38,784 nucleotides of DNA from an uncultured Erysipelotrichaceae bacterium (GCA_946183085.1 CAMGZU010000005.1:1-38784), one strand, 5' to 3'. Positions 27,343 to 36,893 are shown, counted from the first letter of the stretch. Program-made: numbers and translations. Notes: generated from the letters alone by a model not told the origin.

Positions 27343-28471
27343 ATGAAAGAGCTCGTCGAGTTAAAACAAAAAGCCCAAGACCTGGGCAAAGTAGTCTCGC
27401 AGCTCGGTGGTTCTCTTTGACCTGGTAGGTTTAAAGAAAGAGATTGCCGAACTCGAAGACAAACAAAACCAAGAGAATTTCTGGAATGACCAGGAATCCG
27501 CTTTGGTCGTGGTAAACCGCTTGTCCGACATCAAAGGCAAAGTGGGCGGCTACGAAAAGGCCGTTAGCGATCTAAAAGACATCAATGAGATGCTCGAAAT
27601 GGCCGACATCGGCGATTCCGAGATGCTCGAACTCATCTCCTCGATGGAAGAGGAAATGGAACAAAATACCAAGGAATTGCGCAATCTTTTGCTGTTCCGC
27701 GGCGAATATGATGCCTTAAATTGCACCGTGGACATCCATCCGGGCGCAGGCGGCACCGAGGCCCAGGATTGGGCGTCGATGCTTTTGCGCATGTATGCCA
27801 GATGGTGTGAACGCCATAACTACAAATACACCATCCTTTCGCTTGAAGACGGCGACGAAGCGGGCATCAAATCCGTCACCTTCAAAGTCACCGGCCATAA
27901 CGCTTATGGCATGCTCAAAGGCGAGAAAGGCGTCCATCGCTTGGTCCGCATCTCGCCCTTTGACGCCAACGCCAGACGCCACACCTCGTTTTCTTCCGTC
28001 AACGTCGTGCCGGAGTTTGGCCCGGTCGCCAACGTCGTCATCGACCCCAAAGACCTCCGCATCGACATCTTCCGTTCGGGCGGTGCAGGCGGACAAAACG
28101 TCAACAAAGTCTCCTCTGCGGTCCGCATCACCCACCTTCCGACTGGCATCGTCGTCTCCTCGGAAGCCGAGCGTGACCAGCCGAAAAACAAAGCCAACTG
28201 TATGGCGATGCTCCGCGACAAACTCATGCAGCGTCAGCTCGAAGAGCGCGAAGCCCAGATGAAGTCGATCATCGGCGAGCAGAAGAACATCGAATGGGGA
28301 TCACAAATCCGTTCTTATGTCTTCCAACCATATCAGCTCGTGAAAGACCATCGCACCGAAATGGAAATGGGCAACGTGCAGGCCGTCATGGACGGAGAAA
28401 TCGATCCCTTCCTTTCCGCTTACCTTGAAATGGAGGCCAAGAACGCCGATGCTCGGAAAGAAGCTAAGTAA
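27343..28471 (+). CDS. prfB: Peptide chain release factor 2, translated through a programmed +1 frameshift (join 27343..27417, 27419..28471)
   Basis: ATG 27343 (SD AGGAA) opens 25 codons ending ...GGT GGT TCT CTT TGA C; TGA at 27418-27420; +1 frame continues DLVGLKKEIAELEDK...; GGQ motif GGAGGQNVNKVSSAVRITHLPTGIVV. Confidence 0.95.
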
Positions 28472-29435
28472 ACACGAAGTCCTGAAGATCGTGAAGAACT
28501 ATGTTCTCATTGTTTTTGGCTGCGCTTTGTTGGCTTTCGGCGACGTCGCTTTCATCACCCCGCTTCACCTGGTCACGGGTGGCGTGCTTTCCGTCGGCGT
28601 CATCGTCCAATACTTCGTGGACCTTTCGGGCGCGACGTTCCAGGTCTATGACCTTGTCGCTTGGGGACTGCAGATCGTTTTGTTGGTCGTCGGCTTCCTC
28701 TTCTTGGGAAAGAAGTTCACGCTTCATACCCTTTTCGCGTCGTTGATGTATCCGGCCTTCTTGACCATCTTCTCCCGTTTCCATCTGACCGATTTCGTCT
28801 CGAATCAGTTGATCAATCCTAGTGGCGACAACACCGCTTTGACGATCCTCGCCGGCATCTTTGGCGGCGCTTTCGTCGGCGCGGGCGTTGCCGTTACTTA
28901 TTTCGGCGACGGCTCGACCGGCGGCTTTGACATCGTCTCGATCATCCTTGCCAAATACACGCCCGTCAAAGAAGCCTCTTCCGCCTTCGTGATCGATGGC
29001 ACGCTCGTCATCATCGGTATGATCTGCATGAAGGATATCCCGCTTGGCTTGATTGGCATCTTGAGCGCCCTCGTCTGCGCCCTTGTCGTCCAGTATTCCT
29101 ACGTCAACGCCAACTCCTTCGTCATCGCCGACATCGTCTCCGAGAAATACGAGGAGATCATGCAATACGTGCACGAGAAAATGGATCATGCGACCACCGT
29201 CATCAATGCGACGGGCGGCTATACCGGAACCGACCGCAAAATCCTCCGCGTTGCCTTTAGCAAACGGGAGCTTTTCTCCTTCAAGGCTTTTATCGCCGAG
29301 TGTGACCCGAAGGCCTTCGTAACCTTCACCCAGGCCTCCATGATCAATGGCGAGGGTTTCGATCCTCTTGTCGCAAAAGTGAAGCTCGCGGTGAAGCTCC
29401 ACAAAAAGAACGAAAAGGAGAACGATGGAAAGTAA
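28449..29435 (+). CDS. YitT family (DUF161/DUF2179) membrane protein
   Basis: AFGDVAFITPLHLVTGGVLSVGVIVQY, GDGSTGGFDIVSIILAKYT, C-terminal soluble domain GGYTGTDRKILRVAFSKRE. ATG 28449 overlaps the prfB end. Confidence 0.9.
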   Translation: MLGKKLSKHEVLKIVKNYVLIVFGCALLAFGDVAFITPLHLVTGGVLSVGVIVQYFVDLSGATFQVYDLVAWGLQIVLLVVGFLFLGKKFTLHTLFASLMYPAFLTIFSRFHLTDFVSNQLINPSGDNTALTILAGIFGGAFVGAGVAVTYFGDGSTGGFDIVSIILAKYTPVKEASSAFVIDGTLVIIGMICMKDIPLGLIGILSALVCALVVQYSYVNANSFVIADIVSEKYEEIMQYVHEKMDHATTVINATGGYTGTDRKILRVAFSKRELFSFKAFIAECDPKAFVTFTQASMINGEGFDPLVAKVKLAVKLHKKNEKENDGK

Positions 29436-31413
29436 ACCCTTCAAACTCGTATCTCCCTTTAAGCCGACCGGCGATCAGCCCGCGGCCATCCAGAAGATTT
29501 TGGATGGCGTGAAAAAGGGCAAGCAGGTCCAGGTGATTTTGGGCGCGACTGGCACGGGCAAAACCTTCACCGACGCGAACATCATCGCCGCCTTGAACCG
29601 CCCGACTCTTGTCTTGGTCCACAATAAGACGTTGGCCTCACAGCTTTATGGCGAGTTCAAAGAACTCTTTCCGGAAAACCGCGTCGAGTATTTCGTCTCG
29701 AACTTCGATTTCTACCAGCCAGAAGCCTACGTTCCTAAGACCGATACCTATATCGATAAAAACGCCGTCATGAACGATGAGATCGAGATGCTCCGCTGCT
29801 CGGCGGTCAACTCGCTTTTGGAACGCAGAGACACCATCGTTGTCGCTTCGGTCGCGGCCATCTATGGCTTAACCGATCCGGAAGAATACCAAGGGCTTCT
29901 TTTCGAGGTCCGCGTTGGGGAGACCATCGATCGCAAAGTCCTCTATCAAAGGCTTTTGGATTCCCAATACACCAGGAACAATCTTTCGCCTGCTCCCGGC
30001 ACCTTCCGCGTCCATGGCGACATCATCGACATTTGGCCCCTTACTTCCCCGGAATCGTATATACGGATCGACTGTTTTGGCGATGACGTTGACTCGATTT
30101 CGCAGATCAACGCCTTAACGGGCGAGGTCATTGAACACTACAAAACCTATCCTTTCTATCCGGCTTATGACCATGCCTCGACCCGCAAAAGGATCGAAGC
30201 GGCGGTCTCGACCATCAAGGTGGAGCTCGCCGAGCGTCTTGCCGAACTGAGAAAGCAGGGCAAGCTTCTTGAGGCCGAGCGTCTTGAGATGCGGACCACC
30301 CAAGACATGGACTCGCTTCTCGAATTCGGCCGCTGCCCGGGCATTGAAAACTATTCCCGCCACATCGATGGCCGTAAGCCTGGTCAAAGACCCTTCTGCT
30401 TGTTGGATTATTTCCCCAAAGACTATTTGCTTCTCGTGGACGAAAGCCACGTCACCTTCCCGCAGATACGCGGCATGTACAATGGCGACCGTTCCCGCAA
30501 AACGGTGTTGGTGGACTATGGTTTCCGTTTGCCTTCCGCTTTGGACAACCGCCCCTTGAATTACTCCGAATTCGAATCGCTTATGCCCAGCACCGTCATT
30601 TGCACGTCCGCGACGCCTGGCGATTATGAGCTCGAGAAATGCGGCCATGAAGTGGCGGAGCAGATCATCCGTCCGACGGGTTTATTGGACCCGAAGATCG
30701 AAGTGAAGCCGACCATCGGCCAAATCGATGACCTCCTTCAGCAGATCGAAGAGCGGATCGCGAAGAACGAGCGCGTCATGGTGGTCACCTTGACCATCAA
30801 GATGGCGGAGGACTTAACGAGTTATCTCAAAGAGCGCGGAATCAAAGTCACCTATCTTCATAACGAAACCAAAACCTTGGAGCGTGAGCAGATCATCTAC
30901 CAGCTCCGCAAAGGGAAGTTCGATGTTTTGGTCGGTATCAACTTGCTCCGCGAAGGTTTGGATATCCCCGAGGTCTCTTTGATCGCCATTTTGGATGCCG
31001 ACAAAGAAGGCTTCTTAAGAAGCACGAGGTCACTCATTCAGGTCATCGGCCGCGCGGCGAGAAACGCGAATGGCAAAGTCATCATGTATGCCGACGGCTA
31101 TAGCGATTCGATGAAAGAAGCGATCGCCGAGACCGAGAGAAGACGCTCCATCCAAAGCGCCTACAACGAAGAAAACGGCATCATCCCGACCACGATCGTC
31201 AAAGAGATCCGACCGCCGCTTCATAACACCGAGACCGAAGTCGATGAGATCGTCAAAGCCTCGCGCGGCGGCAAGATGAGCCGGAGCCAGATCGAGAAGC
31301 AGATCAAAGATTTGGAGTCGCAGATGAAGAAAGCGGCGAAGGAGTACGACTTCGAGCGCGCGGCGGAGATCCGCGACATCATGTTTGAATTGAAAGCGAG
31401 CCTCAACTCATGA
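29425..31413 (+). CDS. uvrB: Excinuclease ABC subunit B
   Basis: GDQPAAIQKILDGV, LGATGTGKTFT, YFVSNFDFYQPEAYVP, QVIGRAARNANGKVIMYAD, C-terminal UVR motif. Confidence 0.98.
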   Translation: MESKPFKLVSPFKPTGDQPAAIQKILDGVKKGKQVQVILGATGTGKTFTDANIIAALNRPTLVLVHNKTLASQLYGEFKELFPENRVEYFVSNFDFYQPEAYVPKTDTYIDKNAVMNDEIEMLRCSAVNSLLERRDTIVVASVAAIYGLTDPEEYQGLLFEVRVGETIDRKVLYQRLLDSQYTRNNLSPAPGTFRVHGDIIDIWPLTSPESYIRIDCFGDDVDSISQINALTGEVIEHYKTYPFYPAYDHASTRKRIEAAVSTIKVELAERLAELRKQGKLLEAERLEMRTTQDMDSLLEFGRCPGIENYSRHIDGRKPGQRPFCLLDYFPKDYLLLVDESHVTFPQIRGMYNGDRSRKTVLVDYGFRLPSALDNRPLNYSEFESLMPSTVICTSATPGDYELEKCGHEVAEQIIRPTGLLDPKIEVKPTIGQIDDLLQQIEERIAKNERVMVVTLTIKMAEDLTSYLKERGIKVTYLHNETKTLEREQIIYQLRKGKFDVLVGINLLREGLDIPEVSLIAILDADKEGFLRSTRSLIQVIGRAARNANGKVIMYADGYSDSMKEAIAETERRRSIQSAYNEENGIIPTTIVKEIRPPLHNTETEVDEIVKASRGGKMSRSQIEKQIKDLESQMKKAAKEYDFERAAEIRDIMFELKASLNS

Positions 31414-32042
31414 AAAACTACGACACCTATCTCTTCGATTTCGATGGAACCCTCTTCGATACGGCCAAATCCCTTGGCCCGGTTTTCCGCGTGGGCTTCC
31501 AGGCGATTGGGATGGATTGCAAAGATGAGGACGCGCTGACCTACATGCACATGTCGCTTCAGGAAGCGGCAAAGCTCGCCGGGGTTCCCGACGAACGATT
31601 CGTCGACTTCGTCATGGGTATTTTGAAGGCCTTAGACGATGAATCTTCCCTCAAGATGATCGAGATCTTCCCAGAGAGCGAAGAAGTGGTACGTGCCTTG
31701 GCAAAACAAGGCAAAAACATCGGCATCGTCTCCGGCAATGGCAGCTCGCACATCCGCCTCGTGCTGTCCCGTTTTGGAATGGATGATTTTTTCACCGCGA
31801 TCTCGGGCTCCGACGAATATAAGAATGGCAAACCAAGCGCCGAACCGATCCTCTTGGCTCTTTCCAAGTTGGGAATCAGCGGGGAGAATGCCGTCTATGT
31901 CGGGGACTCCCTTCAAGACATCAAATGCGCGGAAAACGCGAAGATTGACGGGATTCTCGTCGATCGGAAGAACGAGCATCCGGATTTTGAAGGAACGAAG
32001 ATCGAATCGCTTCGCTCGCTATTAATTGGTGGTTGCGAATAA
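31410..32042 (+). CDS. HAD-family phosphatase (phosphoglycolate phosphatase/PpaX-like)
   Basis: YLFDFDGTLFDT, GIVSGNGSS, KPSAEPILLALSKLGI, VYVGDSLQDIKCAENA. Confidence 0.9.
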   Translation: MKNYDTYLFDFDGTLFDTAKSLGPVFRVGFQAIGMDCKDEDALTYMHMSLQEAAKLAGVPDERFVDFVMGILKALDDESSLKMIEIFPESEEVVRALAKQGKNIGIVSGNGSSHIRLVLSRFGMDDFFTAISGSDEYKNGKPSAEPILLALSKLGISGENAVYVGDSLQDIKCAENAKIDGILVDRKNEHPDFEGTKIESLRSLLIGGCE

Positions 32043-32061
32043 CCTTTGGTTAGCATATAGT
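32033..32061 (+). promoter_or_regulatory. Candidate secG promoter with palindromic spacer
   Basis: TTGCGA 32033-32038, 17-nt spacer, TATAGT 32056-32061; TAACC-ttt-GGTTA 32040-32052 in the spacer. Confidence 0.5.
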
Positions 32062-32095
32062 TTTTAGGCAACTTTTACGGAAGGAGGACAAAAAC

Positions 32096-32326
32096 ATGAG
32101 ATGGTATGACGTATTGTTCCTGATCGTTTCCCTCATCATCATCATTTTGAGCCTTCTCCAAGGCGGCAAGAGCTCCGGCGCTTCCGGCGCGATCACCGGC
32201 GGCGGACTCAACGTCTTCGCCAAAAAGCAGGAAAGGGGATCCGAGAAAATCATCACTTGGCTCACCTTCGGCTTCGGCATCATCTTCCTCTTCATGGCCT
32301 TGTTGCTCTCCATCTTGAGCGCTTAA
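32096..32326 (+). CDS. secG: Preprotein translocase subunit SecG
   Basis: Two TM helices with LQGGKSSGASGAITGGGLNVFAKKQERGSEKIITWLT; SD GGAGGA. Confidence 0.92.
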   Translation: MRWYDVLFLIVSLIIIILSLLQGGKSSGASGAITGGGLNVFAKKQERGSEKIITWLTFGFGIIFLFMALLLSILSA

Positions 32327-32341
32327 GCAAAGTGAAAACCA

Positions 32342-32367
32342 AAGACGGCAATAAGCCGTCTTTTTTT
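32342..32367 (+). terminator. Rho-independent terminator after secG
   Basis: AAGACGGC-aataa-GCCGTCTTTTTTT. Confidence 0.88.
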
Positions 32368-32414
32368 GTCGAATTGTGGTTAAGGATTTTTCTCCTTATG
32401 GTAAACTCTTTCCT

Positions 32415-33206
32415 ATGGAAGTTCGTGAATTTGTTGCCAAGCGGAAGCTGGAGCTCAAAGAAGAGGTCTCTTCGCTATCCCGCAAACCCAAACTCGTCAT
32501 CATTCAGGTGAACGATGACCCTGCTTCGGATGCTTACATCCGCGGCAAACTCAAAGACGGCGCGGAGATCGGCGCCGACTGCGTCTTGGATAAGATGGAT
32601 CCTTCGACGAGCGAGGAAACCCTTCTTTCGCGCATCGAAGAATACAACCAGGATCCGGCGGTGGACGGCTTGATCGTCCAGCTCCCTCTCCCCAAGCACA
32701 TCTCGGAAGACAAGGTGAAGCTTGCCGTATCGCCAAAAAAGGACGTCGATGGCTTCCACCCTCTTGGCAAACAGAATCCCTGCACCCCGAAAGGCATCAT
32801 CGAATACCTCGACGCCGAAGGCTTCTCCTTCGTGGGGAAGAACGCGGTGGTCATCGGCCGCTCGAACATCGTCGGCAAGCCGATGGCGAAGATGCTTCTC
32901 GCGAAGCACTGCAACGTCACTCAGCTCCATAGCCGCACCTCGAAAGAGGATATGGCCTTCTATCTCGCCCATGCCGATTTGATCGTCGTGGCGGTGGGCC
33001 GCCTTGGCTTAATCGACAACACGTTTACCTTCAAAAAGGATGCCTTCATCGTCGATGTCGGCACGAACCGCGGCGAAGATGGCAAACTCCATGGCGATTG
33101 CGTGCCCTCTCTCCCCGTCAAATTGCAGACCCCCGTCCCAGGCGGCGTTGGTCTATTGACCCGCTTGGCCTTAATGGAAAATCTCTTGGAGGTTACTCAC
33201 AAATGA
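32415..33206 (+). CDS. folD: Bifunctional methylenetetrahydrofolate dehydrogenase/cyclohydrolase FolD
   Basis: QVNDDPASDAYIRGKLKDGAEIG, GLIVQLPLPKHI, KDVDGFHP, VIGRSNIVGKPMAKMLL, TPVPGGVGLLTRLALMEN. ATG 32415 preferred over the track's 32376. Confidence 0.95.
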   Translation: MEVREFVAKRKLELKEEVSSLSRKPKLVIIQVNDDPASDAYIRGKLKDGAEIGADCVLDKMDPSTSEETLLSRIEEYNQDPAVDGLIVQLPLPKHISEDKVKLAVSPKKDVDGFHPLGKQNPCTPKGIIEYLDAEGFSFVGKNAVVIGRSNIVGKPMAKMLLAKHCNVTQLHSRTSKEDMAFYLAHADLIVVAVGRLGLIDNTFTFKKDAFIVDVGTNRGEDGKLHGDCVPSLPVKLQTPVPGGVGLLTRLALMENLLEVTHK

Positions 33207-33802
33207 ATTTCTCGATCAGCAACACCCATGTCTATGGCTTAGAAAGAGCCGTCAAAGCCTCGGGCAACCCGATGCGCATCGCCATCGATGCCTCTGAGCC
33301 AAACGACAAAGATTTCTTGCGCGCTTCCAAGCTCGCTTCTTGCCAGACGGGCCAAGGCCACGACAACTTCTTGAAGGGCATCTTGGTCCACCTCGATGTC
33401 TGCGCGCCCCTTTATTGGTGGAAGGAGGCCCAGCGTTACCATTGGTTCGATTTCGTCTCCAGCGAATCGACGATGCACTGCCTCTTAAAGTTCGATGTCG
33501 CCGCCCAATGCGTCGACGAAACCGATCCCCAAATCCTCGCGAGGATGAAGGAGCTCGTCGCCGAATATAACGCCATTCCAAATGACGAAGAGCATCGCGA
33601 CGAACAAAAGGCCAAGTGGCGCGTCCTCGTCGCCTCGCTCCCAGAAGGCTTCTGCCTCGCCGCGACGATGACGACCAACTACCAACAACTCAAGACCATG
33701 TACTATCAGCGTCTTGGCCATAAGCTCAAGGAATGGCACGTCTTCTGCGCTTGGTGCGAAGAGCTTCCTCATTTCAAAGAGCTTCTGGGCTTGGATAAAT
33801 AA
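33203..33802 (+). CDS. Uncharacterised protein, possibly a divergent ThyX-like fold
   Basis: APLYWWKEAQRYHWFDFVSSESTMHCL and SLPEGFCLAATMTTNYQQLKTMYYQRLGHKLKEWHVFCAWCEELP resemble ThyX layout; ATGA overlap with folD. Confidence 0.5.
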   Translation: MNFSISNTHVYGLERAVKASGNPMRIAIDASEPNDKDFLRASKLASCQTGQGHDNFLKGILVHLDVCAPLYWWKEAQRYHWFDFVSSESTMHCLLKFDVAAQCVDETDPQILARMKELVAEYNAIPNDEEHRDEQKAKWRVLVASLPEGFCLAATMTTNYQQLKTMYYQRLGHKLKEWHVFCAWCEELPHFKELLGLDK

Positions 33803-33807
33803 GCAAA

Positions 33808-33847
33808 GAAAAAAGAGAAGGTTTTGCGGCCTTCTCTTTTGTTTTTG
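33808..33847. terminator. Bidirectional terminator between convergent genes
   Basis: AAAAAAGAGAAGG-ttttgcgg-CCTTCTCTTTTGTTTTT. Confidence 0.8.
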
Positions 33848-33853
33848 TCGTTC

Positions 33854-34375
33854 TTAGGCTTTCTTGTAGGCCAAGATTTTGATAAGGCTCAAGACGCCGG
33901 AGACGATGAGATAGATGCCAAGGATCAACGAGGCATATTTCTGGAAGTCGGCGATGAAGTAGAGCAAGAAGCCGAGGGTCATGGCGATCGCGCCAAGCGA
34001 GATTTCGATGATGCCGACCACTTTGTTCTTGCGGACCGCGAGGACGACGATGCCGTCGCAGAGGAGCAAGATGCCAAAGATGATGAGGAGCAAGGAAATC
34101 AAGAGGTTGAACGGCAGGGTCGTCAAGAAGCACATGACGCCAAAGGCGATGAAGAAGGACGCCGGCATGCCCGAGCCAAAGACAAGGGAATGGGTGGTGA
34201 CGTAGCCTTCGATCAATAAGCCAAGGCCCGCAAGAAGGGCGACGATGCCGATGATCTTGGTGAGGATGTCCGCGCCGGAAACGCCAATGCAAAGCAAGAT
34301 ACCGATGACGAGGACGATGACTGGGCCCAAGATGGCGCCAGCCTTAATGGTCTTCTTTTTTGTTGTTTCGCTCAT
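33854..34375 (-). CDS. Small polytopic membrane protein, DUF308/HdeD-like
   Basis: 173 aa, about six hydrophobic helices with glycine-rich repeats; SD AGGAGA and TACAAT upstream. Confidence 0.6.
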   Translation of the reverse strand: MSETTKKKTIKAGAILGPVIVLVIGILLCIGVSGADILTKIIGIVALLAGLGLLIEGYVTTHSLVFGSGMPASFFIAFGVMCFLTTLPFNLLISLLLIIFGILLLCDGIVVLAVRKNKVVGIIEISLGAIAMTLGFLLYFIADFQKYASLILGIYLIVSGVLSLIKILAYKKA

Positions 34376-34427
34376 TTGTTTTTCTCCTGAATAACGTTAG
34401 CAATTGTAGCACTCTCTCCCATGTGGG

Positions 34428-34465
34428 AAAAAAAGAAAAAAGCGGACGATTGTCTCATCCGCCCT
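34428..34465 (-). terminator. Terminator for the 34473-35270 gene
   Basis: Minus strand GGCGGA...TCCGC-type stem followed by TTTTTTC. Confidence 0.55.
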
Positions 34466-34472
34466 TTCGTTG

Positions 34473-35270
34473 TTATTTGCCTTCTTTTTTGTGTTCGATG
34501 CGAACCGTCTTGTCTTCGAGGGCCGCGATGTTCTCTTCGTTCGGCGCATCGTAGATTTCCGGCTCTTCTTTCTTGTCTTTCGCCTGGCTCACGACTTCGA
34601 CGGTCGCGGGGGCCGCTTCCTCGAAATGGACTTCTTCGTTCCTTCTGACGACTTCTTGGCGTTCCTGTTCTCTGCGTTTCTTCGCCCTCTTGTGAACGCC
34701 GATCGTGGTGACGACGGCCATCGCGATCGCGACGAGGATCAAGATGCTGCCAAGGATGATCATGATGACCTGCTTGAATTCCGCATCGTTGACGCGATAA
34801 AGAACGAACATCGTGACGCCGACGCCAATCAAGATAGCGGCAAAGGCGATTTCCATAACCGGCATGAAGAGCTGCTCGACGATCTTTTTGGCGATCACGA
34901 TGATCGAATAAACCAGGAAGAAGACGCCGATGGCCATCAATAGGATCGACAAGAAGTTGATGATGACGTCGATGAAGATGGCGGGCTGTTTGACCTCCAT
35001 CAAGATGACGACGATGCCGATCGTGACCTCGAAGCCTGACACGAGCATCGCGGATTCTTGGCTCTTACGAACCTTATTCACGATAAGGATGAAGCGGAGG
35101 ATGCCATCCAAGATGACGAAGGCTCCGATGACGTAAGCGAAAACGGAATAAAGGGTTTCGTTGCTGCGGAAGACGCAGGCCATAACGCCCGCTGCCACAA
35201 GAAGCGCAGCTTCGATGTAATTCCAAACGGCCCAAACATGGGTCATAGCTTTGTCCAATTTATCTTCCAT
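34473..35270 (-). CDS. Polytopic membrane protein, DUF308/HdeD-like, with charged cytoplasmic tail
   Basis: AALLVAAGVMACVFRSNETLYSVFAYVIGAFVILDGILRFILIV..., C-terminal RRREQERQEVVRRNEEVHFEEAAPATVEVV; SD GGGAG. Confidence 0.65.
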   Translation of the reverse strand: MEDKLDKAMTHVWAVWNYIEAALLVAAGVMACVFRSNETLYSVFAYVIGAFVILDGILRFILIVNKVRKSQESAMLVSGFEVTIGIVVILMEVKQPAIFIDVIINFLSILLMAIGVFFLVYSIIVIAKKIVEQLFMPVMEIAFAAILIGVGVTMFVLYRVNDAEFKQVIMIILGSILILVAIAMAVVTTIGVHKRAKKRREQERQEVVRRNEEVHFEEAAPATVEVVSQAKDKKEEPEIYDAPNEENIAALEDKTVRIEHKKEGK

Positions 35271-35328
35271 AAAGACTCCCTTTGGTTATCTTGATAATCA
35301 TAATGCCTGCGCGCGATTTTTGTTAGAC

Positions 35329-35640
35329 CTAGCAGTAAGAAAGATTCACAAGATTCTTAAAAGGGATGGTTAAACCATCGATTTTGAGGAAGCGGAACAC
35401 CGGATCGATCTTCTCAATGATCCCCAAAGCGTGATGCATGAAGCCATCTTGCCAATAATAGGCGTCGACCTCTTCTTGCTGGTAATGGCAAAGGAGGTCG
35501 TTGATCTCTTCGGCCCTTTCTTGCGCGATTTGTGGCTTTTCGACTTTCTTGCGGGCGTGGCGCATCCTCGCCAAGGAAGTCGCCTGCTCAATCAAAGATT
35601 GGTAGGGCGCCCATTTCATCATGCCGCGGTCTTCGTTCAT
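35329..35640 (-). CDS. YolD-like protein
   Basis: DRGMMKWAPYQSLIEQA...KPQIAQERAEEINDLLCHY...; directly downstream of a Y-family polymerase gene. Confidence 0.75.
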   Translation of the reverse strand: MNEDRGMMKWAPYQSLIEQATSLARMRHARKKVEKPQIAQERAEEINDLLCHYQQEEVDAYYWQDGFMHHALGIIEKIDPVFRFLKIDGLTIPFKNLVNLSYC

Positions 35641-36893
35641 GCCTTGTGCCCTCCGATCTGGCCATGCCGCTCGATGATTGTGCTATCAGGAAGCAGACAC
35701 GAGCTTCTTAAACAGGCGTTTTGGCCATAACGCCTTTTGATTTCGTCGATGGTGTGATTGAGCTTCCGTTTTTCGAGCGTCAGCGAATAAGGCTCAAACA
35801 AGTCGAGCTGCTCGGCGGAAGCGATGTCGCTTAGCTTGCCAAAGCTGATGCCGAGGTTACGGATGGGGAAGGGCTCGATGAAGGCGTCGAAGATCTCAAG
35901 GATCGTTCGGTAGAGGGTATCGTTGTCGTCGCTTGGCTTCTCCAGCTTCTTTTGCCGGGAGAATCCGCCGCCCGTTGCTGCGCTATACCCGACGAAAAGA
36001 GATACCACGTTGGCCCTTTTTTGGTGGCTTCGCATCCTTAGCGCCAAGTCATCGCACATCTCGCGGAGCAAGAGCTTGGCTCCTGGAATCGAATAGTCTT
36101 TGGAAAGGGTCTGCCCAATGGAAAGATTGCTTTCTTTGGGGATGTATTTCTGGCGGATGTCCGTCCGATCGATCCCGTTTGCCAAGTCATGGAGTTGAAG
36201 CCCCATCACGCCGAACTCCTCCTCTAAGAAGCCGCGGTCGCAATGGGCGAGCTCTTTCATGGAGCGGATGCCAATCCGCTTCAAGTGGGCTTCGGTGCCG
36301 CGGGAGATGCCCCAGATCTCGGTAATGGGCGAGATGGACCAAAGCTTGGTGGGGACGTCTTTCTCCGTCCAATGGGCGATATAAGGAGGGCGCTTCTTGC
36401 CTTCGTTATCCAAAGCGATCTTGGCCAAGAACATGTTGGGCCCGATGCCCGCGGTCGCGGTGAGGCCGAGCTCTTCGTAGATCTGCTTTTGGATTTCGTG
36501 GACGAATTCCTCGGGCGTTTGTTTGGCCAAGGAAAGGTAGGGGCCGATGTTCAAGAACGATTCATCGATCGAATAAACGTGAATGTCTTCCTCGGCGACG
36601 TGGTCCATGAAGATGGAGACGACGCGCGAAGACATCTCGATGTAATAGGCCATGCGCGGCTGCGCATAGATCATGTCCTCGAGATGCGGGAGGTCCCTTC
36701 TCCGGCAGACGTTCGGGATCTTGTAATTGGCCTTGAGGTAAGGGGTGGAGGACATGACGATGGTCGAGGGGCCGCGGGTGGGGTCACAGACCACGAGGGG
36801 CGTCTTGAAAGGATTGAGCCCGCGGGCGGCGCATTCGCAGCTCGCGTAGAAGCTTTTGAGGTCAATCACGCAGTAGAGGGCCTTGTCGTTCAT
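35637..36893 (-). CDS. Y-family DNA polymerase (DinB/UmuC/UvrX-like)
   Basis: CVIDLKSFYASCECAARGLNPFKTPLVVCDPTRG, YSIDESFLNIGPYL, TATAGIGPNMFLAKIALDN, IWGISRGTEAHLKRIGI. ATG 36893 with SD AAGGAGA preferred over the track's 36941. Confidence 0.93.
   Translation of the reverse strand: MNDKALYCVIDLKSFYASCECAARGLNPFKTPLVVCDPTRGPSTIVMSSTPYLKANYKIPNVCRRRDLPHLEDMIYAQPRMAYYIEMSSRVVSIFMDHVAEEDIHVYSIDESFLNIGPYLSLAKQTPEEFVHEIQKQIYEELGLTATAGIGPNMFLAKIALDNEGKKRPPYIAHWTEKDVPTKLWSISPITEIWGISRGTEAHLKRIGIRSMKELAHCDRGFLEEEFGVMGLQLHDLANGIDRTDIRQKYIPKESNLSIGQTLSKDYSIPGAKLLLREMCDDLALRMRSHQKRANVVSLFVGYSAATGGGFSRQKKLEKPSDDNDTLYRTILEIFDAFIEPFPIRNLGISFGKLSDIASAEQLDLFEPYSLTLEKRKLNHTIDEIKRRYGQNACLRSSCLLPDSTIIERHGQIGGHKA

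Noticed and set aside
27407-28471. prfB as a simple ORF starting at GTG 27407
   Set aside because: An SD-led ATG at 27343 opens the classical RF2 frameshift first frame ending in CTT TGA C.
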